64,000 bases of DNA. It comes from JBEVJK01 sp963791325. GTDB lineage: Bacteria; Pseudomonadota; Alphaproteobacteria; Rhizobiales; Rhizobiaceae. The notes under the pieces are model-generated. The model saw only the letters and a list, made by a program, of their open reading frames with translations, searched no databases and was not told the origin of the DNA. This document shows positions 8,615 through 18,007 of the stretch, one piece after another; within the stretch, counting starts at the first letter, position 1, and every line of letters starts with the position of its first letter. Location: NCBI GenBank assembly GCA_963791325.1, contig CAWBRU010000009.1:62001-126000 (forward strand), given 5' to 3'. The position numbers and the translations under genes were made by a program.

Positions 8615-9016
8615 CTAGCGGAAGCGGCCCTGCCGCTCCAAAACCTCGATCTGATAGCCGTCCGGATCGGCGACGAAGAAAAAGCGGGCGAGCCGGCGCC
8701 CATCATGGTTGAAATCGACGAGCCGGCGCGGCGCCCAGCCGGCCGCCTCGAAGCGGCGGTGCTCGCTTTCGAGATCCGCGACCACCACCGCCAGATGGCC
8801 GTAGCCGTCGCCCGGCGCATAGGGTTCGGTGCGTCCCTTGTTGATCGTCAGTTCGACCTCGAAATCGGCCTCGGTATTGCGCAGATAGACCAGCGTGAAC
8901 GTCTCGAAGTCGAGCCGGTCGGCCAATTCGAGGCCGAAAGCGTCACGGTAGAACGCGACCGAGCGGGCCTCGTCCAGAACCCGGATCATGCTGTGAACGG
9001 CCTTGGCCAAACGCAC
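8615..9016 (-). CDS. Glyoxalase I-like (VOC superfamily) protein, probable lactoylglutathione lyase
   Basis: 133 residues, one full VOC unit made of two beta-alpha-beta-beta-beta modules. Expected metal ligands are present: His in VHSMIRV (residue 8), Glu in DFEVELTIN, His in GYGHLAVVV, and Glu in YQIEVLER, matching the order of bacterial GloA ligands. The DPDGYQIEV end is characteristic. GloA isomerises the hemithioacetal of methylglyoxal and glutathione. Length and motifs agree with GloA, but other VOC activities cannot be excluded. Confidence 0.75.
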   Translation of the reverse strand: MRLAKAVHSMIRVLDEARSVAFYRDAFGLELADRLDFETFTLVYLRNTEADFEVELTINKGRTEPYAPGDGYGHLAVVVADLESEHRRFEAAGWAPRRLVDFNHDGRRLARFFFVADPDGYQIEVLERQGRFR

Positions 9017-9228
9017 CCTCGCTGCCGCGGTGGATTCGTGATCGGCCGATTATCGCCGGCTATCCGGACAATGGGTGGCAGCCGGTTACCACGGGGCGGC
9101 TCGAATGCGCCTATGCGGACGAAAGTCCGCTTGCCCCGAGCCGCGCCGCGGCCGACAATTGCCCCTTGCGACGGCATCCGGGCCCAGATCGCCGCCCAAA
9201 CGACAACGATCCAGCGGGAGGAAACGTG

Positions 9229-9618
9229 ATGTGCAAGGTGTTTGCCGGCCAAGATCCGGAAGGCTATCGGCAGGTCAATCGCTCGGTCCGCATCGGCGGC
9301 CATTCGACCAGCATTCAGCTGGAGGCGACGTTCTGGACGCTGATCGACGAGATCGCCCGCTCGGAAGCGCTGACGACGCCGAAATTCCTGTCGCAGCTCT
9401 ACGACGAGGCGCTCGAGATCCACGGCCGGATCCCGAATTTCGCCTCGATGCTGAGGACGACCTGCGCGCTCTATCTGTTGCGCGGCCGGCGGCTCGGCGC
9501 GGAGGCGCGCGCCGCCCCTGCACAGCGAGGCCGCCTGAGCCGGGTCGGCGGCGGCCAGGGGCAGTTTAGCCCTCCGGCGCTTCGAGCACCTCTTTCACCA
9601 CTGTCGCCAACTGCTTGA
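9229..9618 (+). CDS. Ribbon-helix-helix domain protein
   Basis: The first ~90 residues match the alphaproteobacterial ribbon-helix-helix family (RHH_4): a strand RSVRIGGHSTSIQLE, then helices FWTLIDEIARSE and KFLSQLYDEALEI, closing with SMLRTTCALYL. A DNA-binding regulatory role is inferred. The ATG at 9229 (or GTG at 9226) follows GGGAGGAAAC. The family normally ends soon after that last helix. Here the frame runs 40 residues further with low-complexity sequence and overlaps the end of the convergent cckA gene by 53 bases. A one-base shift in the C-rich run near 9514-9518 would give a short tail ending LHSEAA at 9539, so the listed C-terminus may be wrong. Confidence 0.7.
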   Translation: MCKVFAGQDPEGYRQVNRSVRIGGHSTSIQLEATFWTLIDEIARSEALTTPKFLSQLYDEALEIHGRIPNFASMLRTTCALYLLRGRRLGAEARAAPAQRGRLSRVGGGQGQFSPPALRAPLSPLSPTA

Positions 9619-12166
9619 GCGAAAACGGTTTCGGCAGGAAACCGAACTGCGCGTCCTGGGGCAGGTTCTTGGCGAATGCGTCCTCCGCGTAACCGGAGAC
9701 GAAGACGAATTTGACCTGCGGCGCGAGCTTGCGCAGCTCGCCCAGCAAGGTCGGCCCGTCCATCTCCGGCATCACCACGTCCGAGACCACCAGATCGACC
9801 TTGCCGTTCAGCTCCCGGAAAACCTCCAGCGCCTCGATCCCGGACGACGCCTCGTGCACGGTATAGCCGCGCGACAGAAGCGCCCGCACGCCACCCATGC
9901 GCACCGCGTCCTCGTCTTCGACGAGCAGGATCGTCGCCGAGCCCGACAGGTCCTGGGCGGCGTCGGCGGCAGCGGGCCTGGCGGATGCCGTCCCGGCCGG
10001 GGCGGCTTCGGCGGCCGGCTCGGCCGCGTCGGACGCGTCGGCCGAATGGCGCGGCAGGAAGATATGGAAGGTCGTGCCCTTGCCGGGCTCGGAGGTGCAA
10101 TAGATGAAGCCGCCGGTCTGCTTGATGATCCCGTAAACCATCGACAGCCCGAGCCCGGTGCCCTTGCCCACCTCCTTGGTGGTGAAGAACGGCTCGAAGA
10201 TCTTCTCGATCACGTCGGGAGCGATGCCGGTGCCGGTGTCCTCGACCTCGACCAGCACATAGTCGGCGGCGGAGAGCTCGCGGAACGGGAAGCGGCCGCA
10301 CTCGCCGGCCGTGACGTTGCGGGTGCGGATGGTGAGGTCGCCGCCATCGGGCATGGCGTCGCGAGCATTGACCGCCAGATTGACGATGACCTGCTCGAAC
10401 TGGCCGATATCGGCCTTGATCGGCCAAACGTCCCGGCCATGATCGATCTTGAGATTGATCTCGGTGCCAACCAGCCGCGACAACAGCATGCGCAGGTCGG
10501 CCAGCACATCGGTGAGGCTGAGCACCTCCGGCCGCAATGTCTGCTTGCGCGAGAAGGCCAGCAGCTGCCTGACCAGCGAGGCGGCGCGGTTGGCATTCTG
10601 CTTGATGTTCATGATGTCCGGAAAGGACGGGTCCGAAGGCCGGTGGTTGGTGAGCAAGAGGTCTGACGCCATGATGATGGCGGTGAGCACATTGTTGAAG
10701 TCATGGGCGATGCCGCCGGCAAGCTGGCCGACGGCCTGCATCTTCTGGCTCTGCGCCATCTGGCTCTCGAGCGCTTTCTGCTCGGTCGTCTCCACCGCAT
10801 AGACGATCGCCGCCTCTTCCGCCCCCTCGCCGCCGGTGCCGTCGGCAATCGCATTGACGTAGACGCGCAGATGCCGCTCTTCGTCGTTGGGCAGCACGGT
10901 GTCGATCGGAAGGATGTCGGCCTGGTGCTGTTTGGCCCGCTCCAGCGCCTGGGCGAATGCGGCGCGGTCGCGTTCGTGGATCACGCTGTCCAGCCGCACC
11001 CGCCGGTCGACCGCATCGCGGTCGACCGCCGAGGCGAACAGGGACAGGAACGGCGCATTGGTGCGCAGGATGCGGCCGCTCTGGTCGACGCCGGCGATCG
11101 CCATCGGGGTCGAATTGAAGAACCGGGTGAAGCGCACCTCGGCGGCGCGCAGATCGGCCGAGGAATCCTCGCCCTGGGTGCGGTTGAGCACGATGGTGCG
11201 GGTCGGGCCCGGGGCGCCGTCGCGGCTCGCCTGCACCCGGTGGAGGAAGCGCACCGGCAGCGCCGCCCCCGAACTCGTCGCCAGATCGAGGTCGACCACC
11301 GCATTGCGGGTGGTGCCGGGATCGGCCTTGACCGAACGGATCAGCGCCATGCCGTCGCCGGCGACGATCTGCGGCAGGGTCGTCGCGCCCGGCGTGAAGC
11401 TCGCCAGATCGATGCCCAGCCATTCCGCCAGGGTCGCGTTGATATAGGTGACGCGGCCGTCGGCATCGGCCGCCAGAAAGCCGGCCGGCGCCTGGTCGAG
11501 ATGGTCGATCGCCTTCTGCAGATCGAGGAAGAAGCGCTCCTGTTCGGCCCGCTCAGCGGAGATGTCGGCGAGCTGCCAGGCAAACAGCGGCTGGCGCTGG
11601 TTGGGGAGCGTGAAGGTGCGCGCCCTGATCCTGTACCAGCGGGCGCCGGCGTCGGAGCCGGGGCGGATCGCCTGCTGCAGCCGGAACTCGCCGTCGCCGG
11701 CTTGGCCGTCGCGCAGTCCCGAGGCCAGCCTGAACACCACCGGCGCGGCTTCGGAGACGTCGGACAAAAGCCCTTCCAGCGTCCGCAGATCGGCGGCCGA
11801 GCTGGCGCCGGTCATCGCCGCATAGGCGCGGTTGGCATAAAGCACGCGGCCCTTGGCATCGGTGACCAGCAGGCCCTCGGTGAGCGAATCCACGAACGCG
11901 CGGGCCAGGTCGTCGGCGGTGGAGCGCGGCGCCACCTGGATGAAGCCGATCGCGGCGGCGAACAAAAAGCCGACGCCGATCATGGCGAGCACGCCCAGCA
12001 TGCCGAGCAGGAACGGCTCGCCGAGGCGCTCGCGAAACAGGCCGAAGACGATCGCGGCGGCGGTCAGCACGACGATGAAGACGATCAGCCGGGCAATTGC
12101 GCCCGGACGCGTGTTCTGGTTGACCACCGGTGCCGGATAGAAATCGGTGCGCGTGTCCCTTCCCAT
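9566..12166 (-). CDS. cckA: Hybrid sensor histidine kinase CckA (cell-cycle kinase)
   Basis: 866 residues. Two membrane segments (about 24-44 and 53-76), PAS-like sensor regions, then a HisKA domain with the phosphorylated His in GGIAHDFNNVLTA. An HATPase domain follows (N box NLAVNARDAMPDGG, VEDTGTGIAPDV, GKGTGLGLSMVYGI), and a C-terminal receiver with Asp in VVSDVVMPEMDG. This is the CckA layout: CckA phosphorylates ChpT, which feeds CtrA and CpdR to control the cell cycle, motility and envelope genes. Start ATG 12166 follows AAGG. It diverges from the FliO-like gene. It is the only hybrid kinase in the window. Confidence 0.92.
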   Translation of the reverse strand: MGRDTRTDFYPAPVVNQNTRPGAIARLIVFIVVLTAAAIVFGLFRERLGEPFLLGMLGVLAMIGVGFLFAAAIGFIQVAPRSTADDLARAFVDSLTEGLLVTDAKGRVLYANRAYAAMTGASSAADLRTLEGLLSDVSEAAPVVFRLASGLRDGQAGDGEFRLQQAIRPGSDAGARWYRIRARTFTLPNQRQPLFAWQLADISAERAEQERFFLDLQKAIDHLDQAPAGFLAADADGRVTYINATLAEWLGIDLASFTPGATTLPQIVAGDGMALIRSVKADPGTTRNAVVDLDLATSSGAALPVRFLHRVQASRDGAPGPTRTIVLNRTQGEDSSADLRAAEVRFTRFFNSTPMAIAGVDQSGRILRTNAPFLSLFASAVDRDAVDRRVRLDSVIHERDRAAFAQALERAKQHQADILPIDTVLPNDEERHLRVYVNAIADGTGGEGAEEAAIVYAVETTEQKALESQMAQSQKMQAVGQLAGGIAHDFNNVLTAIIMASDLLLTNHRPSDPSFPDIMNIKQNANRAASLVRQLLAFSRKQTLRPEVLSLTDVLADLRMLLSRLVGTEINLKIDHGRDVWPIKADIGQFEQVIVNLAVNARDAMPDGGDLTIRTRNVTAGECGRFPFRELSAADYVLVEVEDTGTGIAPDVIEKIFEPFFTTKEVGKGTGLGLSMVYGIIKQTGGFIYCTSEPGKGTTFHIFLPRHSADASDAAEPAAEAAPAGTASARPAAADAAQDLSGSATILLVEDEDAVRMGGVRALLSRGYTVHEASSGIEALEVFRELNGKVDLVVSDVVMPEMDGPTLLGELRKLAPQVKFVFVSGYAEDAFAKNLPQDAQFGFLPKPFSLKQLATVVKEVLEAPEG

Positions 12167-12383
12167 GGTGTGCCTTGTTTCCCGGCCCCTTGGCCGGCCC
12201 CTGCCGGCTCAGAGTTTGGACCATATTCGCCCCGCCCGGGAAAGAGCCTGACGGCAAAAGCAGGGGAAAAAACGTGCCTGTGCAAAGGCGCGCGTCGCCC
12301 TGCGCTTGGCGGCTCTGGCAACTTGCGGTCGGCGGCTTCGCCGGAATACAGTGCAGCCGACATCCGCGGTGTGGGAGACTTGC

Positions 12384-13259
12384 ATGCGCCAGTGGTTGGA
12401 ATCAGTGGCGGGGCCGGACTATGCGATGGCCCTGCTCTGGACATTGGCGGCGCTGATCGGTCTCGCCCTGCTGCTGCTCGTCGTGCGCGTCATCCGCGGC
12501 CTGACCTTCGGCACCTTCGTGTCGGGCGGGCGCAACCGCAAGGCCCGCCTGGCGGTGATGGATGCCACTGCCGTCGACAGCCACCGCCGGCTGGTGCTGG
12601 TGCGCCGCGACGACGTCGAGCACCTGCTGTTGATCGGCGGGCCGACCGACGTGGTCGTCGAGCAGGACATCCGCTTCCATGTGCAGCAGCGGCGGGCCGG
12701 ACTGCCGGCAGGCGAGCTGCCGGAACAGCCGGTGCGCGCTCCCGAACGGGCGCGTCCGGCCGAGATCCATCATCCCGCCCCCAGCCCGCGCGCCGAACCT
12801 TCCCGCCCGCTCGAGCCGCCGGCGCCACGGCTGGCGCCGCAGCCGGCCCACCGGCCGTTCGAGCGCCCTGCCCCGCAGCTGGTGCGCCAGCCGCCGGCGC
12901 CGCCCCCGCCTGCCCCGCTGCCGCCGGAACCGGCCGCAATCGCCGTCCCGCAGCCGGTCCCGCCGGAACCGCGGCCGGTGCCCGAACCGCGGCCGGCGCC
13001 GCGCATGCCGGCCGCGCCGGCGCCCAACGGACCGCTGGTGCCGCCGCTCGGCAGCCGGGCGACGCCCGCGGCGCCGCGGCCTGCCCCGCGTGAGGACAAG
13101 CCCGCGCCGCGCGAAGACATCGACAGCACGTTGATCGACGAGCTCGAGGTCAACCTCGAGAACGGCGCTGCGCCGCCGGCCAAGCGCCGCCCCGAACTGT
13201 CGCTGGAAGATGAGATGACCCGCCTGCTGGGCGAGCTGTCGAGCCACAAGCGGGGCTGA
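12384..13259 (+). CDS. FliO-like flagellar biosynthesis membrane protein
   Basis: 291 residues. One N-terminal membrane segment (about 15-38, LLWTLAALIGLALLLLVVRV), then the compact FliO-type domain with ARLAVMDATAVDSHRRLVLV and HLLLIGGPTDVVVE. A long proline/arginine-rich tail (about 105-260) ends in an acidic stretch DEMTRLLGELSSH. FliO helps assemble the FliPQR export gate. Placement back to back with cckA is familiar in Rhizobiales, where the gene is often the only flagellar gene at the locus. Start chosen at ATG 12384 because the upstream frame has no family match. The tail is poorly conserved and may be disordered. Confidence 0.65.
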   Translation: MRQWLESVAGPDYAMALLWTLAALIGLALLLLVVRVIRGLTFGTFVSGGRNRKARLAVMDATAVDSHRRLVLVRRDDVEHLLLIGGPTDVVVEQDIRFHVQQRRAGLPAGELPEQPVRAPERARPAEIHHPAPSPRAEPSRPLEPPAPRLAPQPAHRPFERPAPQLVRQPPAPPPPAPLPPEPAAIAVPQPVPPEPRPVPEPRPAPRMPAAPAPNGPLVPPLGSRATPAAPRPAPREDKPAPREDIDSTLIDELEVNLENGAAPPAKRRPELSLEDEMTRLLGELSSHKRG

Positions 13260-13264
13260 AAGCA

Positions 13265-13365
13265 GCGAATAGCGAATAGGGAGGTAGCGAATAGCGCGCA
13301 GCAACCGCGGTTCGGAGGACGCGCGCCCTCTTCCCCTATTCGCAACTCCCTATTCGCTATTTCGC
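13265..13365. repeat. Inverted repeat built from 7-base units (gene-end hairpin 1)
   Basis: Left arm 13265-13294 is made of GCGAATA units (GCGAATA GCGAATA GGGAGGTA GCGAATA). The right arm 13336-13365 is its near-perfect reverse complement (differences of one or two bases), with a 41-base loop. It lies between the convergent ends of the FliO-like gene and dksA, so the RNA from either side can form a ~30-bp stem. A second element of the same design is at 55470. Confidence 0.75.
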
Positions 13366-13372
13366 TTGGGGC

Positions 13373-13798
<426 letters not shown>

Positions 13799-13820
13799 CC
13801 TACCAACCTCGATGCGCGCC

Positions 13821-13849
13821 TATATATTCGGCACCCCAAAGCCGCACAA
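13821..13849 (-). promoter_or_regulatory. Sigma-70-type promoter of dksA
   Basis: Read on the minus strand: TTGTGC (13849-13844), a 17-base spacer and TATATA (13826-13821), 23 bases before the dksA ATG. Spacing and the -10 hexamer are good. Confidence 0.55.
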
Positions 13850-14053
13850 GATCATTCCACACCCGAGTCACGCTTTTGTTAGCGCGGATTTTAGCGGCCT
13901 CGCCACCACCTTCGTAGGCCTCAGTTTGGGGGACGGGGATCATCCTTCGCAGGGGCCGGCGGATTGGCCGAAGGGCGGGTTGCACCCGGCGCAACGCCCC
14001 TCTAAACCGGCTGCGGGCGATTTCTTCACCCTCCCGTCGGCGCGGATTTCCCA

Positions 14054-14566
14054 TTGGCCAGGCTCTACCTCCTCAGACACGCCAAAGCCGCCTGGCCGGC
14101 GCCGGGAATGCGCGATTTCGACCGCCCGCTCGATGCCGCCGGCAGGGCCGATGCCGAGGCGATGGGTGCTGCTGTTGCCGCCGCCGGCTACGTCGCCGCA
14201 CGCGTGCTTTGCTCGACCGCCCGCCGCGCCCGCGAGACCCTCGAGGGCCTCTGCCGCCATTCCGGCATCGACGGCGGCCGCGCCATCTTCCTGGACGGCC
14301 TCTATACCGAGGATGCACACGGCTATCTCGGCCTGGTCCAGCGGCACGGCGGCACGCTTGCCTCGCTGCTCGTCGTCGGCCACAACCCGATGACCGAAGA
14401 TCTGGCAACCGCACTCGCCGGCAGCGGCGAGGCCGGTGCCCGCGCCGCGATCGTCGGCGGCTTCCCGACGTCGGGTCTGGCAGTGATCCGCTTCGACGGC
14501 GGGATCAGCAGCGCCGCACCCGGAGCCGGACATCTCGAGGCGTTCCTCACGCCGGCGGATCTTTGA
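14054..14566 (+). CDS. SixA-type histidine phosphatase
   Basis: 170 residues of the phosphoglycerate mutase-like superfamily, short SixA branch. The catalytic RHG-like motif is LYLLRHAKAAW (His at residue 9). The second active-site histidine is in LLVVGHNPMTED. Arg in STARRARETLE completes the phosphate pocket. SixA removes phosphate from histidines of phosphotransfer proteins. The start is TTG at 14054 because the protein begins immediately before the catalytic strand and no ATG is available. It could act on the PTS-Ntr system or on Hpt proteins, but this is inference. Confidence 0.8.
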   Translation: MARLYLLRHAKAAWPAPGMRDFDRPLDAAGRADAEAMGAAVAAAGYVAARVLCSTARRARETLEGLCRHSGIDGGRAIFLDGLYTEDAHGYLGLVQRHGGTLASLLVVGHNPMTEDLATALAGSGEAGARAAIVGGFPTSGLAVIRFDGGISSAAPGAGHLEAFLTPADL

Positions 14567-14618
14567 GCCCAACCCGCGCCCGGCCGATGCTCTTCCGGGA
14601 CCGGCGCTGCGTCTCTAT

Positions 14619-16124
14619 ATGGAAAGGCTGTGCGGCCAGGATCTTTTGCGATTGGCGTCCCTGACAAGCTACACCGACGAGGCGCTGATCGCCTTCGACA
14701 CGCTGGCCGACCGCGCTTCCAGCCTGTTTTCGCCCGGCCTTCGGCTCGGCGTCACCGGCCTGTCGCGGGCGGGCAAGACGGTGTTCATCGCCGCCTTCGT
14801 CCACAACCTCATCCACGGCGGGCGGCTGCCGCTGTTCGAGGCCCAGAAGTCGGGGCGCATCGCGCGCGCCTTTCTGGAACAGCAGCCCGACGATCAAGTG
14901 CCTCGCTTCCAGTATGAAGATCACATCGCCGCGCTGGTCGAGCGCCGCGTCTGGCCGGAATCGACCCGCGCCGTGTCCGAGTTGCGGCTCACCATCGCTT
15001 TCGAATCCGCGTCGGGCTGGAACCGGCTGTTCTCGAGCGGCCGGCTGTCCGTCGACGTGGTCGACTATCCCGGCGAATGGCTGCTCGATCTGCCGCTGCT
15101 CGGCAAGAGCTACCGCCAATTCTCGGCCGAGGCCTTCGAGCTTGCCAGCCTGCCGATCCGCAGCGATCTGTCGGCCGTGTGGCGGGCCCGCACGGCGATC
15201 GTCGATCCCGCTGCCGATGCCGACGAAGTCACCGCTCGCGGCCTGTTCGAGACCTTCGCCGCCTACCTCAGGGCGTGCAAGGAGGATGGACGCTCGCTGT
15301 CGACGCTGCCGCCGGGCCGGTTCCTGATGCCCGGCGACCTCGAAGGCTCGCCCGCGCTGACCTTTGCGCCGCTCGCCGTGCTTGGCGAGGGCCGGCCGCG
15401 CCCCGGCTCCCTGCACGCGATGATGGAACGCCGTTTCGAGGCCTACAAGACGCATGTCATAAAGCCCTTCTTCCGCGAGCATATCGCCCGCCTCGACCGC
15501 CAGATCGTGCTCGTCGATGCCCTCCAGGCGCTCAACGCCGGACCGGCGGCGCTGGCCGATCTGGAACGTGCCCTGACCGAGATCCTCGCCTGTTTCCGGC
15601 CCGGCCGCGGCAGCCTGTTTTCGGACCTGTTTCAACGCCGCATCGACCGCATCCTGATCGCGGCGACCAAGGCCGACCATCTGCATCATGAGAGCCATGA
15701 CCGGCTGCAGGCGATCGTGCGCCGGCTGGCCGACCGGGCGATCAAGCGCGCCGATTTCTCCGGCGCCGCCGTCGACGTTCTGGCGATGGCGGCGGTCAGG
15801 GCCACCCGCGAGGGCAGCGTCAAGCAGGGCCGCGATCAGCTGCCGGTGATCATCGGCACGCCGATCCGGGGCGAAGCCATCGGGCCCGAAACCTTCGATG
15901 GCGACACCGAGACCGCAATCTTCCCGGGCGATCTGCCCGAAAGCCTCGCCGGCATCCTCGACGACCAGGCTGCGGCGCATTCGGAGCCGCACCTCGCCGA
16001 CCTCCGCTTCGTGCGCTTCCGCCCGCCGCAGCTCGAACGTTCGGCGAGCGGGGTGACCCTGTCGCTGCCGCATATCCGCCTCGACCGCGCCTTGCAGTTC
16101 CTGATCGGAGACCGTCTGGCATGA
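14619..16124 (+). CDS. YcjX-like P-loop NTPase
   Basis: 501 residues (DUF463 family). Walker A GLSRAGKT at about 45-52; a Walker B-like VDVVDYPGEW follows at about 147; ATKADH near residue 350 is the nucleotide base-recognition motif seen in GTPases. YcjX and YcjF occur together across proteobacteria and are linked to envelope stress, but no reaction is established. The stop overlaps the YcjF start by four bases (ATGA), so the two are coupled. Confidence 0.85.
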   Translation: MERLCGQDLLRLASLTSYTDEALIAFDTLADRASSLFSPGLRLGVTGLSRAGKTVFIAAFVHNLIHGGRLPLFEAQKSGRIARAFLEQQPDDQVPRFQYEDHIAALVERRVWPESTRAVSELRLTIAFESASGWNRLFSSGRLSVDVVDYPGEWLLDLPLLGKSYRQFSAEAFELASLPIRSDLSAVWRARTAIVDPAADADEVTARGLFETFAAYLRACKEDGRSLSTLPPGRFLMPGDLEGSPALTFAPLAVLGEGRPRPGSLHAMMERRFEAYKTHVIKPFFREHIARLDRQIVLVDALQALNAGPAALADLERALTEILACFRPGRGSLFSDLFQRRIDRILIAATKADHLHHESHDRLQAIVRRLADRAIKRADFSGAAVDVLAMAAVRATREGSVKQGRDQLPVIIGTPIRGEAIGPETFDGDTETAIFPGDLPESLAGILDDQAAAHSEPHLADLRFVRFRPPQLERSASGVTLSLPHIRLDRALQFLIGDRLA

Positions 16125-17206
16125 CCACTTCGCGCAAGCCGGCCGCCTTCCGGCTGCAGCCGCCCCCCGGGCTGCAGGAAAAGCGCGCCGAGCCGAAGCC
16201 CGCGCCGGCTGAGACGCGGAGGCCGCGCGCCGTGGCTCCCGCCGAAGTCCTGGCGGTGGCCGATGCCGTCGACGTGTTCGACCATCCCGAGGATCTGGCC
16301 GCGCTGCCCCCGCCGGCCAACCCGCCGAAGCGGCGCTCGCACCTCGGCAGCGTGTTTGCCGGTGCCCTGGGCGTGCTTATCTCACTGACGGCCGGCATTT
16401 GGGTCGACCGGCTGATCCGGGCCCTGTTCGAGCGTGCGCCCTGGCTGGGCTACGTCGCCGCTGCGGCGGCCGCCGTCGCGGCGTTGGCGCTGCTGGCGAT
16501 CCTGATCCGCGAGGCGGTCGGGCTGATGAAGCTCGCCTCGGTCGAGCGGCTGAGGGGCGATGCCGCCGCCGCGCTGGCGCGCAACGACCGGCGGGCGGCT
16601 TCGGCGGTGGTCGACCGGCTCGCCGCGCTGCTTGCGGCACGGCCGGAGACGGCGGCCGGCCGGGCCGGCCTTGCGGCGCTGCGCGACGACATCATCGACG
16701 GCGCCGATCTGATCAGGCTGGCCGAGGCGGAGCTGCTCTCCCCCCTCGATGCACGGGCCAAGACGATCATCCTCGACGCCGCCAAGCGGGTGTCGCTGGT
16801 GACGGCGGTCAGCCCGCGCGCGCTGGTCGACATCGGCTACGTGGTGTTCGAGGCAGGGCGCCTGATCCGCCGCCTTGCAACGCTCTACGGCGCCCGCCCC
16901 GGCGCATTGGGCTTCCTCAGGCTGGTGCGCAGCGTGCTCGCCCACCTGGCCGTGACCGGGTCGATCGCGGTCGGCGACAGCTTCGTGCAGCAGATCGTCG
17001 GCCACGGCCTCGCCGCACGGCTCTCGGCCAAGCTCGGCGAAGGGGTGGTCAACGGCATGATGACGGCACGCATCGGCATCGCCGCCCTAGACACGGTGCG
17101 GCCGCTGCCCTTCACCGCGCTGAAGCGCCCGGGCCTGGCCGACTTCCTGGCTGCGCTGACGACCTTTGCCCGGGCCCGCCAGGCCGGGCCGGAAGACCTG
17201 GACTGA
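16121..17206 (+). CDS. YcjF-like membrane protein (TIGR01620/DUF697)
   Basis: 361 residues. A proline/charged N-terminus of about 75 residues, two membrane segments (about 80-100 and 107-127), then a DUF697-like C-terminal region with further hydrophobic helices (ALVDIGYVVFEAGRLIRRL, SVLAHLAVTGSIAVGDSFVQ). The protein partners YcjX: the genes overlap by ATGA and always travel together. Function unknown. Confidence 0.82.
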   Translation: MTTSRKPAAFRLQPPPGLQEKRAEPKPAPAETRRPRAVAPAEVLAVADAVDVFDHPEDLAALPPPANPPKRRSHLGSVFAGALGVLISLTAGIWVDRLIRALFERAPWLGYVAAAAAAVAALALLAILIREAVGLMKLASVERLRGDAAAALARNDRRAASAVVDRLAALLAARPETAAGRAGLAALRDDIIDGADLIRLAEAELLSPLDARAKTIILDAAKRVSLVTAVSPRALVDIGYVVFEAGRLIRRLATLYGARPGALGFLRLVRSVLAHLAVTGSIAVGDSFVQQIVGHGLAARLSAKLGEGVVNGMMTARIGIAALDTVRPLPFTALKRPGLADFLAALTTFARARQAGPEDLD

Positions 17207-17302
17207 CGCCCTTCCGGCAGCCGCGCTAGGAATCCGTTAACCAATTTTCTTCATTATTTTCTGGCATTCGAATCTGCGTCCTCGCCCCGCCGGATCCTCA
17301 CC

Positions 17303-17845
17303 ATGAAGCGCTTTTTCTCGTTCGCGGTTCTGCTCGGCCTCGCCGCGCAGGCCCCTTTCGCCGCCGCAGCCGCCGACGGCGGGCAGGCCGACCGGAAATT
17401 CTTCCATGCCGTCGAAGGCGCCTGGGTCGGCCCAGGGGAGATCGTCGCCGGCAAATACAAGGGCACCAAGTTCAACTGCACCTTCACCGGGTCGACCCCG
17501 CAGGCCAAGGTCGGCATGACCCTCGATGGGGCGTGCCGCGTCGGCGTGTTCACCCAGAAGATGACGGCCACGGTCGAGCGCCGCGGTGCCGGCTATGCCG
17601 GCACATTCCTCGACGGCGCCGGGGGCAAGGGCCTCGACGTCGTCTCCGGCAGCGTCAAGGGCCAGAAGGTGGTGTTCGGCCTCAACCGCAAGCAGCTCAA
17701 CGGCGCGATGCTGGCCAGGCTCGCCGACGAGAACACCATGAACGTCACCGTCTCGGTCAAGGTCGACGACGTGCTGGTGCCGGTCATCGGGGTCAGCCTG
17801 AAACGCGTCGACGGCGCCGGCGTCGGCTCGATCGCGCAGGAATAG
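17303..17845 (+). CDS. Secreted protein of unknown function
   Basis: 180 residues with a clear signal peptide (MKRFFSFAVLLGLAAQ, cleavage near AAAA at residue 22-25). The mature part is rich in glycine and beta strand (AWVGPGEIVAGKYKG, FNCTFTG, MTLDGACRVGVFTQKM) with two cysteines that could form a disulfide. The pattern resembles small periplasmic proteins of Rhizobiales; no catalytic motif recognised. Monocistronic. Confidence 0.7.
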   Translation: MKRFFSFAVLLGLAAQAPFAAAAADGGQADRKFFHAVEGAWVGPGEIVAGKYKGTKFNCTFTGSTPQAKVGMTLDGACRVGVFTQKMTATVERRGAGYAGTFLDGAGGKGLDVVSGSVKGQKVVFGLNRKQLNGAMLARLADENTMNVTVSVKVDDVLVPVIGVSLKRVDGAGVGSIAQE

Positions 17846-17940
17846 AGCAATTTCGGGATAAGCGGCAACGGTTTCCCGTCCGGAATTGCGGGAAACAAAG
17901 ACTTAGAGCAGAGCACCGATTCGAAGAGACGGTGATCTGC
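17845..17940 (+). repeat. Dispersed Rhizobiales intergenic repeat, copy 2 (full)
   Basis: Best-preserved copy. Module one: GAGCAA, then GGTTTCCCGTCCGGAATTG paired with CGGGAAAC, then AAAGACTTAGAGCA. Module two: a hairpin GAGCACCG..CGGTGATCTGC. It begins directly at the end of the secreted-protein gene. Confidence 0.75.
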
Positions 17941-18007
17941 AAAAAGACCCGGCCGGCGACACCCGCATTGGTCCTCCGCCCCGGCAGGCCGGCGGCGATC
18001 GATCCGC

